Below, piece by piece: positions 1 through 7,845 of a stretch of 35,183 bases of DNA. Each line of letters begins with the position of its first letter. Position 1 is the first letter of the stretch. The position numbers and the translations under genes were made by a program. Under the pieces are notes generated by a model. That model was given only the letters and a program-made list of their open reading frames with translations. It was not told where the DNA came from and searched no databases. The stretch covers positions 1-35,183 of the forward strand of contig WQTS01000118.1 in assembly GCA_009786185.1 (NCBI GenBank), read 5' to 3'. Source of the DNA: Bacteroidota bacterium (GTDB lineage: Bacteria > Bacteroidota > Bacteroidia > Bacteroidales > WCHB1-69).

Positions 1-240
1 GGCGTTCCGGCTTCCCACCGCACACGTTCGGCGACGGTTCTACCGTCGTCGTTCTATCTGCCAACGCACGCCGTCGGGCTTTCCGCTATACTCCTCGCCT
101 TGCGTGCTTCGTAGAGACGCATAATTATGCGTCTCTACTGCCGTGCTTCGTGGATACTACAGGCTTCGGGGTGCCGCTGCAATCCCTAACGCAGGTGGGC
201 AGCCTACTCTCCATTCAATGGCAATCACGTGATGAATAAA
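1..240 (+). repeat. Outer inverted-repeat arm A
   Basis: Arm A is nearly identical to the reverse complement of the arm at the far right end of the window. It contains a hairpin at 32-48 (CGACGG, loop TTCTA, CCGTCG), a 28-base palindrome at 111-138 that starts GTAGAGACGC and ends GCGTCTCTAC, and the most conserved core, GTGCCGCTGCAATCCCTAAC, near 171-190. The 10-mer CGTGCTTCGT occurs on each side of the 28-base palindrome (103-112 and 142-151), like a duplicated target. Confidence 0.85.
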
Positions 241-312
241 CAATTTATTCCTGAAGCGCTGAAAGCGCGCATGGTTTAGATGGCCGTTTCCTTTACCCAC
301 GGCACTGCCCGA

Positions 313-514
313 TCATGTTCGGAAGATTTATAAGAAGTTGCTATATAGGCTAAAAGGCTAAAATTTCGCTTATCCGCGATAAGCGAACAAACCAAAATTC
401 CTTTTCCACTTGTGGAAAAGGTGGCAGACGGCGGCGGAACGGGATTTCTCGCTATGCTCGAAACAGGCTCGCCGCCGTATGACGGAAAAGGCATATCAAA
501 AATAATTCCTTGTA
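313..514 (+). repeat. Inner inverted-repeat arm, left of the DUF559 gene
   Basis: This arm pairs with 988-1186 almost base for base. It begins TCATGTTCGGAAGATTTATA and contains three palindromes in a row: 365-387 (TTCGCTTATC/GATAAGCGAA), 400-421 (CCTTTTCCAC/GTGGAAAAGG) and 430-476 (GGCGGCG/CGCCGCC with a 33-base loop). The loop of the last one differs completely between the two arms while its stem is unchanged. Confidence 0.9.
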
Positions 515-576
515 AGGAAACATTGAATACATTTCACCGTTATTGAGTTTCACTACAATTTACTCAAATAACTATT

Positions 577-981
577 ATGATGATCATTGAAAGCAAAATT
601 ATTAAACCGAGATTTACAAATAATCTTCCTAAGAACAGAAATTTAATCCATTTTTCTAAAAAAAACAGACATGCAGGAATTTTATCCGAAGTGCTGTTTT
701 GGAAGCAGGTACATAAAGGAAAGTTTTATGGAATTAATTTTAATCGCCAAAAAATTATTGGCAATTATATTGTTGATTTTTACGTACCTTCATTAAGCTT
801 AGTCATTGAAATTGATGGTTCATCTCATGACTACAAAGAGGAGTATGATCATAAAAGAGAAGATTTTTTTAAATCATTGGGACTAAATGTTTTTAAAGTA
901 TCTGATATGGCTGTAAGGAACAATCTTTCATGGGTGTTGGATTGCTTAAGGGATTTTATTATTCAGGAATATAGTGTTTGA
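577..981 (+). CDS. DUF559 endonuclease-like protein
   Basis: This 134-residue protein belongs to the DUF559 family, small PD-(D/E)XK nucleases related to Vsr/MutH-type and very short patch enzymes. A family-typical SEVLFW stretch holds Glu38. The likely metal site is Asp67 in NYIVDFYVP together with Glu78 and Asp80 in VIEIDGSSH. An Arg/Lys-rich N-terminus and a C-terminal helix follow the usual layout, and the length is normal, so the enzyme looks intact. Two ATG codons stand at 577 and 580; either could start. The coding sequence is AT-rich, unlike the GC-rich arms that enclose it. It is the only gene in the nested element, which suggests that the nuclease serves the element (moving, copying or resolving it), but that is inference. 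A solitary repair or defence nuclease is the alternative. Confidence 0.88.
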   Translation: MMIIESKIIKPRFTNNLPKNRNLIHFSKKNRHAGILSEVLFWKQVHKGKFYGINFNRQKIIGNYIVDFYVPSLSLVIEIDGSSHDYKEEYDHKREDFFKSLGLNVFKVSDMAVRNNLSWVLDCLRDFIIQEYSV

Positions 982-987
982 TTTTTT

Positions 988-1186
988 TACAAGGAATTAT
1001 TTTTGATATACCTTTTCCGTCATACGGCGGCGCACAATGTCGGGCGCTGAGCGAAGTCGAAGCGCCGCCATCTGCCACCTTTTCCACAAGTGGAAAAGGA
1101 ATTTTGGTTTGTTCGCTTATCGCGGATAAGCGAAACGTTAGTCTTTTAGCCTATATAACAACTTCTTATAAATCTTCCGAACATGA
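988..1186 (-). repeat. Inner inverted-repeat arm, right of the DUF559 gene
   Basis: This is the inverted partner of 313-514, ending in AATCTTCCGAACATGA. The GGCGGCG/CGCCGCC stem (1026-1032 and 1063-1069) has a 30-base loop containing a small GCGCTGAGCGAAGTCGAAGC hairpin that is absent from the left arm. The arm begins seven bases after the DUF559 stop codon, so gene and arm form one compact unit. Confidence 0.9.
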
Positions 1187-1204
1187 CTAGGCGCAGCCGT
1201 GGAC

Positions 1205-1472
1205 TGACATATTGCGCGCTTTTAGCACTCCGATTAATTGTTCCATTTTTGAAAATTCCGGAGAGTAGGCTGCCTGCCTGCGTTAGGGATTGCAGCGGCA
1301 CCCCGCAGCCTGTAGTATCCACGAAGCACGGCAGTAGAGACGCATAATTATGCGTCTCTACGAAGCACGCAAGGCGAGGAGTATAGCGGAAAGCCCGACG
1401 GCGTGGGTGGGCAGATAACGCGACGGCGGTAGAACCGCCGCCGAACGTGTGCGGTGGGAAGCCGGAACGCCC
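1205..1472 (-). repeat. Outer inverted-repeat arm B
   Basis: Arm B is the inverted partner of arm A. It carries the same GTAGAGACGC palindrome (about 1333-1360) and core. Its terminal hairpin at 1424-1440 reads CGGCGG/CCGCCG where arm A reads CGACGG/CCGTCG, a compensatory pair change. The inner part, around 1230-1260, is of the second kind, shared with the left arm of the element at 34524. Confidence 0.85.
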
Positions 1473-1593
1473 AAATAATTTTAATGATTTTACCCTGGTT
1501 CATTGATAAAAAAATGAGGTGCTACGAAAAATCTTATTTATTTTTTATATTTTGCGCTCGACATTTTTTGTAAAATTTTACTCTTGAAAATCC

Positions 1594-2907
1594 ATGAAAC
1601 ATAAATTATTTTTACTCATAAGCTGCGTCATACTTTTTTACTGCTGCCATAAAATTACCAAAGAAGAAGAGGTAGTAGGCAGAATTAACGATGGCGAGGT
1701 TTACACCTTAGGACATAGTTACGCTACATTAAAGTTGTCTATCTATTCTAAAGATATAGACCTTATAGGAGTTTGCTTTTCCGAAAATAACTCCTCCTCT
1801 CCATCATTTGCTGACAGTGTAAAGCATGCTTTTTACAATTCTTCTGAAGACGCTTATTATGTAAACATTGAAAGCTTAAAAGAAAAAACCACCTATTATT
1901 GGCGTACTTTTATACAAAAAGAGAATACTGTTGTATATGGCAAAGTAAACCGTTTTACTACTACCGGCACCCCCGGCACCTGGACACAAATGGCAGATTT
2001 TTTTGGCGGCATCAGAGATGGGGCTGTTGGCTTCTCTATTGGAGATAAGGGTTATGTTGGAACAGGAATTTCTCACCCTTATAATTTACCTGATTTTTAT
2101 AAAGATTTTTGGGAATATGATCCTTCTACAAATACTTGGACACAAAAAGCAGACTTTGGCGGTGGCAAAAGGACTTCAGCTGTTGGCTTTTCTATAGGAA
2201 ACAAAGGATACGTTGGGACAGGTTTTTTTGAATTCGTTGAACATCCTCTGTACCCAATCGGTTTGAACGATTTTTGGGAGTATAATCCGGTTACTAATGA
2301 ATGGATACAAAAAGCAGATTTTGGAGGAGATAAACGATTGGGCGCCGTTGGATTTTCCATTGGCAGTAAAGGATATATTGGAACCGGTTCTACCAGAGGT
2401 TTAAGTTTTAGAGATTTTTGGGAATACAATCCTGAGTCAAATTCATGGCTGCGAAAAGAAAACCTGCCTACAGGAGAATGGCAAGGTCCCAGGGAAGGAA
2501 GAGACCATTCTGTTGGATTTTCTATTGGGAATAAGGGATATGTGGGAATGGGGCGAGGTTCCTATGGCTATCTTGGAGATTTTTGGGAATATAATCCCTC
2601 TTCTGATAATTGGACACAAAAAGCGTATTTTGCCGGAGAAAAAAGAGCGGGAGCAGTTGGTTTTTCTATAGGGGATAAAGGATATGTTGGGCTTGGAAGA
2701 AAGAGTTATGTAAGTGAATCTACTTATGATTTTTGGGAATATTCACCTGACTTAGATATTTGGATGTTAAGAGAAAGTTATCCGGGTATCGGTGGATCCT
2801 CACTAGTTGGATTTTCAATCGGGGAAAAGGGATATGTGGGCACAGGTTATAAGGGTATAGTGCCTAATTTGATTTCACAAAAAGACTTTTGGAGATTTAC
2901 TCCGTAA
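1594..2907 (+). CDS. Kelch-repeat lipoprotein
   Basis: The 437-residue product starts with a lipoprotein signal peptide (hydrophobic LFLLISCVILFYCC with the lipid-accepting Cys near residue 17-18), so it should be anchored in the envelope, probably facing outward. Residues about 30-125 look like a fibronectin type III-like domain (ending TYYWRTFIQ...FTT). The rest is a kelch-type beta-propeller: the unit GxKGYVGTG followed by DFWEYNPxxNxWxQKA recurs six times, the last ending DFWRFTP at the stop. Such propellers bind proteins or sugars; no enzyme residues were recognised. The gene stands alone, about 120 bp after the repeat element, facing the convergent DUF4301 gene. The fold is clear; the ligand is unknown. 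Confidence 0.85.
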   Translation: MKHKLFLLISCVILFYCCHKITKEEEVVGRINDGEVYTLGHSYATLKLSIYSKDIDLIGVCFSENNSSSPSFADSVKHAFYNSSEDAYYVNIESLKEKTTYYWRTFIQKENTVVYGKVNRFTTTGTPGTWTQMADFFGGIRDGAVGFSIGDKGYVGTGISHPYNLPDFYKDFWEYDPSTNTWTQKADFGGGKRTSAVGFSIGNKGYVGTGFFEFVEHPLYPIGLNDFWEYNPVTNEWIQKADFGGDKRLGAVGFSIGSKGYIGTGSTRGLSFRDFWEYNPESNSWLRKENLPTGEWQGPREGRDHSVGFSIGNKGYVGMGRGSYGYLGDFWEYNPSSDNWTQKAYFAGEKRAGAVGFSIGDKGYVGLGRKSYVSESTYDFWEYSPDLDIWMLRESYPGIGGSSLVGFSIGEKGYVGTGYKGIVPNLISQKDFWRFTP

Positions 2908-2952
2908 CGAATGGTAAGTTAAAAATCACAAATACCTCACACTGCCTGCCGT

Positions 2953-4452
2953 TTACCGTTTCAAAAGATCAAACACCGTCTTCACCGGATTAAACGTACT
3001 CAACGGCACTTCTACAAAAATAGTAATCCAATCTGCCATGGCGCCGTTCCAAAGCCCGGGTAATTCCATTGCCTTTAAGGTTCTTCCTTCATAAGATTTT
3101 TCCGAAATGAAACCGGTATAAGCATCTACATACTTATTAAGATCGAAAAATTTGCCTTTCATATCTTTATAACAGCAAAACATATCCACCGGATTAAAAT
3201 GTGAGGCAGAGGTTAAAAACGCCTTTTGCACAGGATTGTTCATATCAATTTGCGAAGATTCTACAATTTGCAGCGAGGTTTCTCCTTTGCGATTGGTTAC
3301 CCAAAACGGACCACCGCCGGGTTCACCTTCGTTTTTCACTACCCCACAAATACGCATCGGGCGATGCAATTTTTTTAGCACTTCTTCCTGTGTCGGATTT
3401 TCACAATCAAACTGAATCATTAACTTAACTTTCGCAAACTCAATAATCTCCTGCAAATCACCACCGCTCACCGCCAACCGCTCACCACTCAACCGCTTTT
3501 GATATTCAAAACTCTTTACTTGCAAATGAAGCAAATAACCCGCCAATGCTTTTTTATATACGATGGTGGATTCCAATTTATCTTCAGTAATCACGTTATC
3601 AATGTTTTTTACAAATACTAAGTCGGCGTGAATGTGGTTTAAGTTGTTGATTAATGCGCCGTGCCCGCCCGGACGAAACAGCAAATTACCTGCTTTATCC
3701 CGAAACGGCGTATTATCCAATTCTGCTGCCAAAGTGTCAGTAGAAGGCTCTTGTATAGAATAGGTTATATGATAGGTAACTCCAAATCTTTCTTCATACT
3801 TCTCTTTCACTTGCGCCACCAATTCGTCAAATTTATCTAAGTGATCGGGAGAAACGGTAAAATGCAACCTGCAAATGCCATCGCCGCTTCGGGCATAGAT
3901 TGCCGATTCTACTAAATGTTCCTCCAAAGCGGTGCGAGATTCATCGTCGTATTTATGAAATTTTAATAGTCCTTTGGGAAGATTCCCGTAATTTAATCCC
4001 TTCTCGCCTAACAGATATTCGAACGGGATTTTAGACTTTACATCTTTCACTACTTCTTCAAACGAATCTACGGTTTTTTCAATGTGTTCTTTCAGATCGT
4101 TAAAAAATGCAAAATCTTTGATATTTTCCAAATAGTGCTTTGCCTTGTCGCTCAACGAAGTAGTCTCCGGGTGTACTGCCTCGTACAAATCTTTAAACAT
4201 TCTTGAGGCGGCGCCGGAAGCCGGCACAAACTTCACCATCTCTTTCTTTTGCGCCAGTAACTCATACATACTGAGCCAATGTTCTACTTCGAGGTCAGTA
4301 AACTTAACAATGCCATCACCAATAGAAACATTTCTGTTAATATTTGCAAAATCGAAGCCTGTTTTAAAAAACGCGAACTGTTTTTCTACGTGTTTGGGAT
4401 CGCTACCGCGTTGTGCCATAAAAGCTAAATCTCTGGAGGTAAAATCAAGCAT
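2953..4452 (-). CDS. DUF4301 family protein
   Basis: The 499-residue protein matches the Bacteroidota family DUF4301, recognised from its opening (FTSRDLAFMAQRGSD, then FVPASGAASRMFKDLYEA) and from FRPGGHGALINNLN in the middle. The PASGAASRMFK segment and the GHGALINNLN segment resemble nucleotide-binding loops of nucleotidyltransferase or sugar-nucleotide enzymes, but the family's reaction is not known to me. There is no signal peptide or membrane segment, so it is probably cytoplasmic. It is divergent from the metA-like gene (91 bp between start codons) and convergent with the kelch gene, so it is likely a single-gene transcript. Start ATG at 4452 fits the family N-terminus. Confidence 0.85.
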   Translation of the reverse strand: MLDFTSRDLAFMAQRGSDPKHVEKQFAFFKTGFDFANINRNVSIGDGIVKFTDLEVEHWLSMYELLAQKKEMVKFVPASGAASRMFKDLYEAVHPETTSLSDKAKHYLENIKDFAFFNDLKEHIEKTVDSFEEVVKDVKSKIPFEYLLGEKGLNYGNLPKGLLKFHKYDDESRTALEEHLVESAIYARSGDGICRLHFTVSPDHLDKFDELVAQVKEKYEERFGVTYHITYSIQEPSTDTLAAELDNTPFRDKAGNLLFRPGGHGALINNLNHIHADLVFVKNIDNVITEDKLESTIVYKKALAGYLLHLQVKSFEYQKRLSGERLAVSGGDLQEIIEFAKVKLMIQFDCENPTQEEVLKKLHRPMRICGVVKNEGEPGGGPFWVTNRKGETSLQIVESSQIDMNNPVQKAFLTSASHFNPVDMFCCYKDMKGKFFDLNKYVDAYTGFISEKSYEGRTLKAMELPGLWNGAMADWITIFVEVPLSTFNPVKTVFDLLKR

Positions 4453-4543
4453 AATTCAATAAATTTAGTGCGCTACAAAACTATATGTTTTTTTTATTAT
4501 TTTGTGTTGTTGTTCAACTGCTATAACACGACAATATATCTTA

Positions 4544-5326
4544 ATGAAAATTGCCATAGTAAATCTAATGCCCAATAAGGAAGAAACCGAAAATCAATGG
4601 ATTCAGGCATTGGCAAACGCTCCGAAATCTGTTGAAATTGATTGGATTAGAACGCATCACGAAAGCAAAAATACAAGCCTTGAATATCTTGAAAAGAAAT
4701 ATATCCTTTTTTCGGATATTAAAGATCGTTTTTATGATGCGATGGTCATTACAGGTGCACCGGTAGAAAAATTACCTTTTGAAGAAGTAGATTATTGGGA
4801 AGAGTTTAAGGGAATTTTAGATTTTGCTCGTACAAACGTGTTTTCCACGATGTTTGTTTGCTGGGCGGCGCCCGCTGCCCTGTTTCATTACTACGGAATT
4901 CCTAAATTTATAACCGAAGAAAAAATATCGGGGATTTATGAAAATGAAATAGATACGGATAGTCCATTAATGCACGAGGTAGGTAATCTCTTTTGGGGAC
5001 CACAATCCAGATATTTTTACACCAAAGAAGAAGATATTAATGCAGTTTCAGCATTGAAAATTATTGCAAAATGTGCAGCATCAGGCATACATATCATCGC
5101 TTCAAATGATTATAGAGAAATTTATGTAAACGGTCATAATGAATATGACGACGATTCTATTGATAAAGAATATAGAAGAGATATTGCCAAGGGCATTCCC
5201 ATTAAAATGCCTGAGAATTACTACATTGATAATGATATGAATAAAGGGATTATGGCGCAATGGCGCGATCACAGCCATCTGTTGTATCGCAATTGGCTAC
5301 AGCTTGTTGCTCTTTCTTGTTCATAA
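4544..5326 (+). CDS. metA: Homoserine O-acyltransferase, MetA type (probably acetyl-specific)
   Basis: It activates homoserine by acylation, the entry to methionine synthesis. The 260-residue product matches MetA along its length: NLMPNKEETENQW near the start, the nucleophile Cys106 in VCWAA, and His198 and Glu200 in GHNEYD, which correspond to the catalytic Cys, His and Glu of E. coli MetA with a constant offset of about 36. Residue 75 in TGAPVE is Glu; in this family Glu at this place goes with acetyl-CoA and Gly with succinyl-CoA, so the enzyme is probably an O-acetyltransferase. It lacks the first ~35 residues of the E. coli protein, as do some short family members. The start at 4544 is chosen because the 14 extra residues of an upstream start (4502) are Cys-rich and unlike the family. 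Its 3' end overlaps the convergent ligase gene by 77 bp. Confidence 0.88.
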   Translation: MKIAIVNLMPNKEETENQWIQALANAPKSVEIDWIRTHHESKNTSLEYLEKKYILFSDIKDRFYDAMVITGAPVEKLPFEEVDYWEEFKGILDFARTNVFSTMFVCWAAPAALFHYYGIPKFITEEKISGIYENEIDTDSPLMHEVGNLFWGPQSRYFYTKEEDINAVSALKIIAKCAASGIHIIASNDYREIYVNGHNEYDDDSIDKEYRRDIAKGIPIKMPENYYIDNDMNKGIMAQWRDHSHLLYRNWLQLVALSCS

Positions 5327-6725
5327 GATCAACCATGACAATAACTGCCACGCACGCCCAAAACGGCAGCGAAAGCTTGTCGGTATCCAAGAAATTATTC
5401 ATGATGCCGTGTATATAATAAGAAATAAGAGCTAAAGTAGCCGATAAAGAGATGACTTTTAGATCTTTTCGCCGTGCAGAGATATAAGTTCTAATTCCCG
5501 TATAAAGCGTTGCGATCATAATTGCCAATACCGTTACCAAGCCAATAAAACCGGTTTCAGCAGTAGGACCAATAAACTCGCTATGCGCATTTCCGCCATC
5601 GCCAAAATTTGTAGTGATAATAGTTTTATAAGTAGGTTTTTGAAATGTAGCATATATAAATTGGTAGGTTCCGGGTCCCCATCCCACCCAAGGGCGTTCC
5701 TCAATCATACCAAAAGCGGAAACCCAACGATTTATGCGTTCTACGTTGGAAGCATCGGTAGATATATTGCTAATAGACCGGATATGTTCTGCAAAACTGT
5801 TAGATGAATCTTGCGAATTTCGTCCCATCCGGTATAAAATTTCATCTGAAAAACTGTAGAAAGTAAAAGTTATCAACCCGATGCCAACAATTATCCAACT
5901 CATTTTAATTCTGAGTTTTAAAGCAAAAAATACACCAATTACGCCAATAAGGCTTAACCAGGCTGCTCTACAAAACGAAAAGAAGAGTCCGATGAAAAGC
6001 AGGCACACAGATGCTGTATAAAGCAATTTCATATAACTTGGTCTATTGGGCAAAAAGAAAAAGCCTATTTGCAAAGGAATTAACAGCGCAATTGCGGCGC
6101 CATAAGCCGTATGGTCGTTGTAGTATGGGCTCATAATCCAGTGCACGCCCTTTTCAGGAAACCCTGCCATCGCTAATTTTCCGGTAGCAATGCAAATTAC
6201 AATTGCCAAACCTGCCATATAGAAATTCATGAATTTTACCCACTTGGATATATCTTCTTTGGCCAACCAAGTCAGCATAAAATAGCATGGTACAATAAAC
6301 CAAATTGTTGAAAGAAAAAATTTAAATGAAACCAATGGCATTTCGCTGGTAAAACATGTAAAAAGCATCCATCCCAAATAGAGTAATATGGTAATGGTAA
6401 CAGGATGGGTCATTACTTTTCGATCCATTTTTAAGTCTAAAAAAATGCGTATGAAAAATAATCCCGTAATCAACACCATTATGATTTCGCTCGGGAAGGA
6501 CAGTCCTACATTAATTTGTCTATTTTCAAAAGGAATAGACAAGGGAACGATGAAAGCCATCAGATACATCAGCATGTCTAACTTGAAAAACAATAAATAC
6601 AAACCAACTAAAGCAAGGCTTATCAGCGGAATAAAATCATAACCGCGATGTAAACCCCAACAATTAATGAGTATAAAAAGCAATCCACCTGATACTCCAA
6701 GCCATTTTTGAAGATTTTTCGTCAT
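5250..6725 (-). CDS. O-antigen ligase/polymerase family membrane protein
   Basis: The 491-residue protein has about eleven hydrophobic segments and the features of the Wzy_C/O-antigen ligase family: FFSFCRAAWLSLIG around residues 248-261 with a conserved Arg253, then a large periplasmic loop with WVGWGPGTYQF (346-355) and NAHSEFIGPTAETGFIG (379-395, His381). Members either polymerise polysaccharide repeat units or join the polymer to lipid A core; sequence alone does not tell which. Its ATG overlaps the stop of the upstream Wzz-like gene in TAATG, so the two are translationally coupled and probably act on the same surface polysaccharide. The C-terminal tail (KKEQQAVANC onward) is encoded in DNA that also encodes the end of metA on the other strand. 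Confidence 0.85.
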   Translation of the reverse strand: MTKNLQKWLGVSGGLLFILINCWGLHRGYDFIPLISLALVGLYLLFFKLDMLMYLMAFIVPLSIPFENRQINVGLSFPSEIIMVLITGLFFIRIFLDLKMDRKVMTHPVTITILLYLGWMLFTCFTSEMPLVSFKFFLSTIWFIVPCYFMLTWLAKEDISKWVKFMNFYMAGLAIVICIATGKLAMAGFPEKGVHWIMSPYYNDHTAYGAAIALLIPLQIGFFFLPNRPSYMKLLYTASVCLLFIGLFFSFCRAAWLSLIGVIGVFFALKLRIKMSWIIVGIGLITFTFYSFSDEILYRMGRNSQDSSNSFAEHIRSISNISTDASNVERINRWVSAFGMIEERPWVGWGPGTYQFIYATFQKPTYKTIITTNFGDGGNAHSEFIGPTAETGFIGLVTVLAIMIATLYTGIRTYISARRKDLKVISLSATLALISYYIHGIMNNFLDTDKLSLPFWACVAVIVMVDLMNKKEQQAVANCDTTDGCDRAIAP

Positions 6726-7729
6726 TACTCGTCTTTTTTATACGTAGGCAAGTTTGTTTTTATTTTTTCAATGATTAACAACACAAAAAACGTTACAATA
6801 AATGCAGCTATTGCAGAAAAAAGCGTAATGATTGACTTCTTGGGGGAAACTTTTTTTTCTATCGGAATTGCCCTTTCCACCACAAATTTTGAGGGCATTA
6901 ATTCGCTTGCATTCATTTGAGCATTCCAAAGTAAAGATTTTAATAATGTTTCGCGTCTTACAAGGTATATCAATTCTTCACGTAAAATCACACTTGTGGG
7001 TCCCCATTTGGCAATATTGTCAATCTCTTTTTGAATGCGTTGCACTCCAGCCGCATTTCCTTGTCCTAAAGCAGTTGCATATTGCTGCATAACGCGATCC
7101 ACCTGTAAGTCAAAAATAAAAATTCCTTCATTTGCAAGTTTTTGAACAGAATCGTTCACAATAATCATTTGTGCATTTACTTCATCAATTTGGCGTTGTA
7201 GAAGATCGCAAACGGCTTGTGCGCGCTCTTGTTCTATTCTATTTTTAAAAGCGTCCAAATTATTTACCATGGCGTTGGCGAGCGCTGCCGCCATTTGCGG
7301 GCTCCTATCAGAAACGGTAATAGCAATACCTCCAAACTGCGTTCTTTTTATTGTAATATTATCCAATTCTTTATATAGCCTGCTTTTCCAATGCCTGTGC
7401 ATCGTATCAATGCCAAAATGGTCAATCAAATTAAACTGCCGAACGAGCGTATCTTTAAAATCTCTTGAATTTAGAATTTGAAGCAATTGCTCGGTTTCGT
7501 ATTCATGTCCATATCTCTTCACATCGGTTCTGAACTCAAAATTATCAACCAGAAAAGAATTAAATTGAGGAGCAAATACAATTGCCGTTGACCGATACAT
7601 CGGCTGAATAAACAATGAAAAAATAAATGCTAATACGCCTGCTAAGAGCGTAACAATCAATAACGGTTTACGCCATTTCCAAGCAAATAAAATGACACTG
7701 AAGGAGTTAAGTTCGTTTTGGTTATTCAT
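6725..7729 (-). CDS. Wzz-type polysaccharide chain-length protein
   Basis: This 334-residue inner-membrane protein has the layout of Wzz/polysaccharide co-polymerases: a membrane segment at about residues 23-41, a long periplasmic helical part (roughly 45-295) and a second membrane segment at about 303-323. The latter is preceded by the proline-rich PIEKKVSPKK stretch typical of the family. There is no C-terminal tyrosine-kinase domain, so it is the kinase-less type. Such proteins set the length of surface polysaccharide chains and work with the polymerase; here the partner is the next gene, which starts within the stop codon. The region upstream to aspS holds AT-rich repeats and one copy of a small palindromic repeat, but no clear promoter. 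Confidence 0.85.
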   Translation of the reverse strand: MNNQNELNSFSVILFAWKWRKPLLIVTLLAGVLAFIFSLFIQPMYRSTAIVFAPQFNSFLVDNFEFRTDVKRYGHEYETEQLLQILNSRDFKDTLVRQFNLIDHFGIDTMHRHWKSRLYKELDNITIKRTQFGGIAITVSDRSPQMAAALANAMVNNLDAFKNRIEQERAQAVCDLLQRQIDEVNAQMIIVNDSVQKLANEGIFIFDLQVDRVMQQYATALGQGNAAGVQRIQKEIDNIAKWGPTSVILREELIYLVRRETLLKSLLWNAQMNASELMPSKFVVERAIPIEKKVSPKKSIITLFSAIAAFIVTFFVLLIIEKIKTNLPTYKKDE

Positions 7730-7795
7730 ATTTTTTAATGATTAGTGATTAATGGTTAATAGGTGTAAGGGTGTATAGGTTTAAGAGGGTGAGTA

Positions 7796-7845
7796 ATCCC
7801 CTTCAAAATTTGAAGGGGTGCCCGAAGGGCGGGGTAGTTTATATA
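7796..7845 (+). repeat. Small palindromic repeat, copy 1
   Basis: It consists of a 21-base palindrome (7798-7818, CCCCTTCAAA/TTTGAAGGGG), a short hairpin GCCC-GAA-GGGC (about 7820-7830) and the tail CGGGGTAGTTTATATA. Two other copies lie at 21447-21505 and 27167-27220. The tail contains the stop codon of aspS (read on the minus strand). Lying just after aspS, the hairpins could also act as a transcript end, though no U-run follows. Confidence 0.85.

Larger units (their letters stand above)
1..1472. mobile_element. Nested palindromic element 1 carrying a DUF559 nuclease
   Basis: The two ends are inverted copies of one another (about 1-240 and 1205-1472), both with the terminus GGCGTTCCGGCTTCC. 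Inside lies a second inverted pair (313-514 and 988-1186) around the DUF559 gene. The outer arms are of two kinds: the left one continues into TTCAATGGCAATCACGTGAT, the right one (read inward) into AATTTTCAAAAATGGAACAA. The same two kinds occur in the element at 34524-35183, in the opposite order, so the element has a direction. No transposase gene is present. The internal junction at 1472 runs into CCCAAATAA, and the other element also begins next to TTATTTGGG, so the true end may extend into that T/A run. The left end is cut by the window. Calling it mobile is inference from its repeat structure and from the second copy. Confidence 0.75.

Noticed and set aside
276..1190. Mirror-image reading frames of about 70 codons in the two inner arms (276-494 minus, 978-1190 plus), sharing a peptide like KGILVCSLIADKRN
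   Set aside because: They coincide with the inverted repeat and its palindromes, differ by non-synonymous changes, and have no start signals; the similarity is explained by the DNA repeat.
4502..4543. Earlier start codon for the metA-type gene
   Set aside because: It would add Cys-rich residues unlike the family; the MetA core begins at ATG 4544.
7798..7818. Palindrome after aspS as an intrinsic terminator
   Set aside because: It lacks a T-run on the minus strand after the stem and belongs to a repeat found in two other settings, including inside a gene.
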